NCBI GenBank assembly: GCA_018806915.1
Contig: JAGKQI010000073.1
Span: 1,178,001 to 1,242,000, forward strand
Source: Phytophthora colocasiae
Taxonomy: Eukaryota > Oomycota > Peronosporomycetes > Peronosporales > Peronosporaceae
Length of the DNA: 64,000 nt
Direction: 5' to 3'
The notes under the pieces are model-generated. The model was not told the DNA's origin. It searched no databases and saw only the letters and a program-made list of their open reading frames with translations. Below are positions 62,712-64,000 of the stretch, one piece after another. Position 1 is the stretch's first letter. Each line of letters begins with the position of its first letter. Both the position numbers and the translations under genes were made by a program.

Positions 62712-64000
62712 ATGACGGGGACACGCTTCACTATGGACGCTGATGGTGACGTGGAGATGTCGATCCCCAGCCAATATTCGAGGTTATCAAGGCACCAGAG
62801 CTGGCCAGCTGGGAGCAAGCTGCTCTGGTCGAGTGGCATCGTGAGTGGGAGCGCTACGAGGAGAGTATGCGCAACCGTTGTGCTACAACTGAGAAGACTA
62901 TGACCGTGTCGTGTCTACCGTGAGGAGTGCGGTAAGACGTCAAACGCTCAAGAACTTAGCGAAATATGTGCTGAAGAAACCTGTGGCATCTGTCACTGAT
63001 GCCGACATCAAGCATGCCGTGGTATCAAGGTGCCACACGCTGAAGAACGAGTTTGTACCGGATGTCGCTTCTCTGTTCCGTGCGAACTTAAAGATGGACC
63101 TGTCGATTGATGACTGTGACGCGCGTGTGTTCCACTACATGAGGACTTTAACGGTATCGTCGAAGACAACGGTCTCCAGACTCATTGGCGCTGATAATGG
63201 CGATGACCCTGACTACAAGAGCAAAATGAAGGCTCGGTGCCGACTGCTGGTGGAAAACCTGCAACCGCCTGTGCTCAAGGCGCAAATTTCCCGACTTATC
63301 GATTTAGAGAGGCGTGACTGCAAAAGTGATGATGTTGCCCTCTTTGATCTGATATTAGAGCATGCAAAAATACAACAGCGGTTTCACCGTATCTCGAAAG
63401 ACTATGCTGCCAAGAGTGATGCCGTCAAGAACGACACCAAGGGGAAGACGGACCGGAAGCCACAGCGCGCTCAAGGTCCCAAGCCGACACCTCCACGAGC
63501 GACACCCCAAGCGTCAAGCTCTTCTGCGCCTGTTCCGCAGCTTGCGCGTGCTCCCCCTAAGGAAGGCTGTTTGGTGTGCAAGGGCGAGCACTGGTTGAAG
63601 GACTGGTCCTACCGCTACAGAGGCTCAGAAAGATGAAGCACGGAAACGGTACCAGGAAGCCAAGGAGAAGCGCTCTGGTACTCTCCGTTCAAAAGCAGCT
63701 CTCCATGCCTCACCGCCGGGCACCGTGAGAATCAACGGTCTCCTCGAGGTCCCATACATTCCAGACACCGGTGCTGATAAGAGTGTTATCCCTGAAGGCA
63801 TTGTCAATTCACTTCGTGCAGTACAACCGCTGCTCGCTCCGGTGACGCTGGGCACAAGTATTGAGGTCGAGATGGCGGACGGACGACATGTTAAATGCTG
63901 CCAAGAAGTAGAGCTGGACCTCGAGCTGTCTACCTAGCTGGTCCAGTTGCAATGCGTGCGGTCTCGTGTTTGATTTTAGCAGGGAAGGAGATGAGTTTTT
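62712..64000 (+). mobile_element. Ty3/gypsy retrotransposon, gag and protease, runs off the window
   Basis: The gag start region (MTGTRFTMDADGDVEM) needs a frameshift into IKAPELASWEQAALVEWHRE and another near 62900 to join the long frame ending at 63636 (RQTLKNLAKYVLKKPVASVT, SRLIDLERRDCKSDDVALFD). The zinc knuckle reads CLVCKGEHWLKDW, with the last Cys changed to Trp. After a frameshift near 63605 the protease frame (to 63937) has VPYIPDTGADKSVIPEG, the D-T-G active site. A TAG stop interrupts at 63935-63937. Pol lies beyond the window. This is a different gypsy lineage from the one at 1348-5450. Confidence 0.8.

Noticed and set aside
1..64000. tRNA, rRNA or CRISPR arrays
   Set aside because: I saw no cloverleaf with B-box-like sequence, no rRNA segment, and no regularly spaced repeats with unique spacers; the tandem arrays present have no spacers.

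Overview
The window reads as nuclear DNA of an oomycete, most likely Phytophthora or a close relative; I cannot name the species. The evidence is very short introns (about 50-110 nt, GTRNGT donors, CTAAC-like branch sites), compact closely spaced host genes, and transposon families that I recognise as typical of Phytophthora. That last point is recollection, not a search.

The window falls into two worlds. Bases 1 to about 29,650 are a nested transposon graveyard. In order they hold a Crypton-like tyrosine recombinase fragment, a decayed Ty3/gypsy element, a hAT transposase, a SANT-like ORF, a piggyBac terminus lying in a copia remnant, a second hAT and a second Crypton fragment, a MULE with inverted repeats, a Tc1/mariner element containing an intron, another tyrosine recombinase, a decayed piggyBac gene, a two-gene PIF/Harbinger element, and a nearly intact 4.3 kb piggyBac element with TTAA target sites and terminal repeats (25,328-29,654).

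From about 29,960 host genes dominate: a small membrane protein, a MAK5/DDX24-like protein without a visible ATPase half, class II DAHP synthase (shikimate pathway), chaperonin subunit CCT5, a secreted nine-exon EGF-like protein, a protein with four endosulfine-type motifs, an LRRC57-like protein, a TPR protein, a 1180-residue ankyrin protein, a SPOUT RNA methyltransferase, a PHD-JmjC protein whose iron ligands are replaced, a voltage-sensor-like membrane domain fused to a class III nucleotide cyclase, and a protein of about 35 octapeptide repeats. A complete MULE (40,150-43,582) with perfect 48-bp inverted repeats and a 9-bp target duplication interrupts this block. The 5' end of another gypsy element runs off the right edge.

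The host genes are not an operon and share no single pathway. The most unusual protein designs are the four-motif endosulfine (candidate multi-site PP2A-B55 inhibitor), the pseudo-demethylase and the voltage-sensor/cyclase fusion. Among the mobile DNA, the strongest signals are the two-gene MULE and short palindromic motifs scattered through the introns and ends of two piggyBac lineages, with a different version in each lineage.
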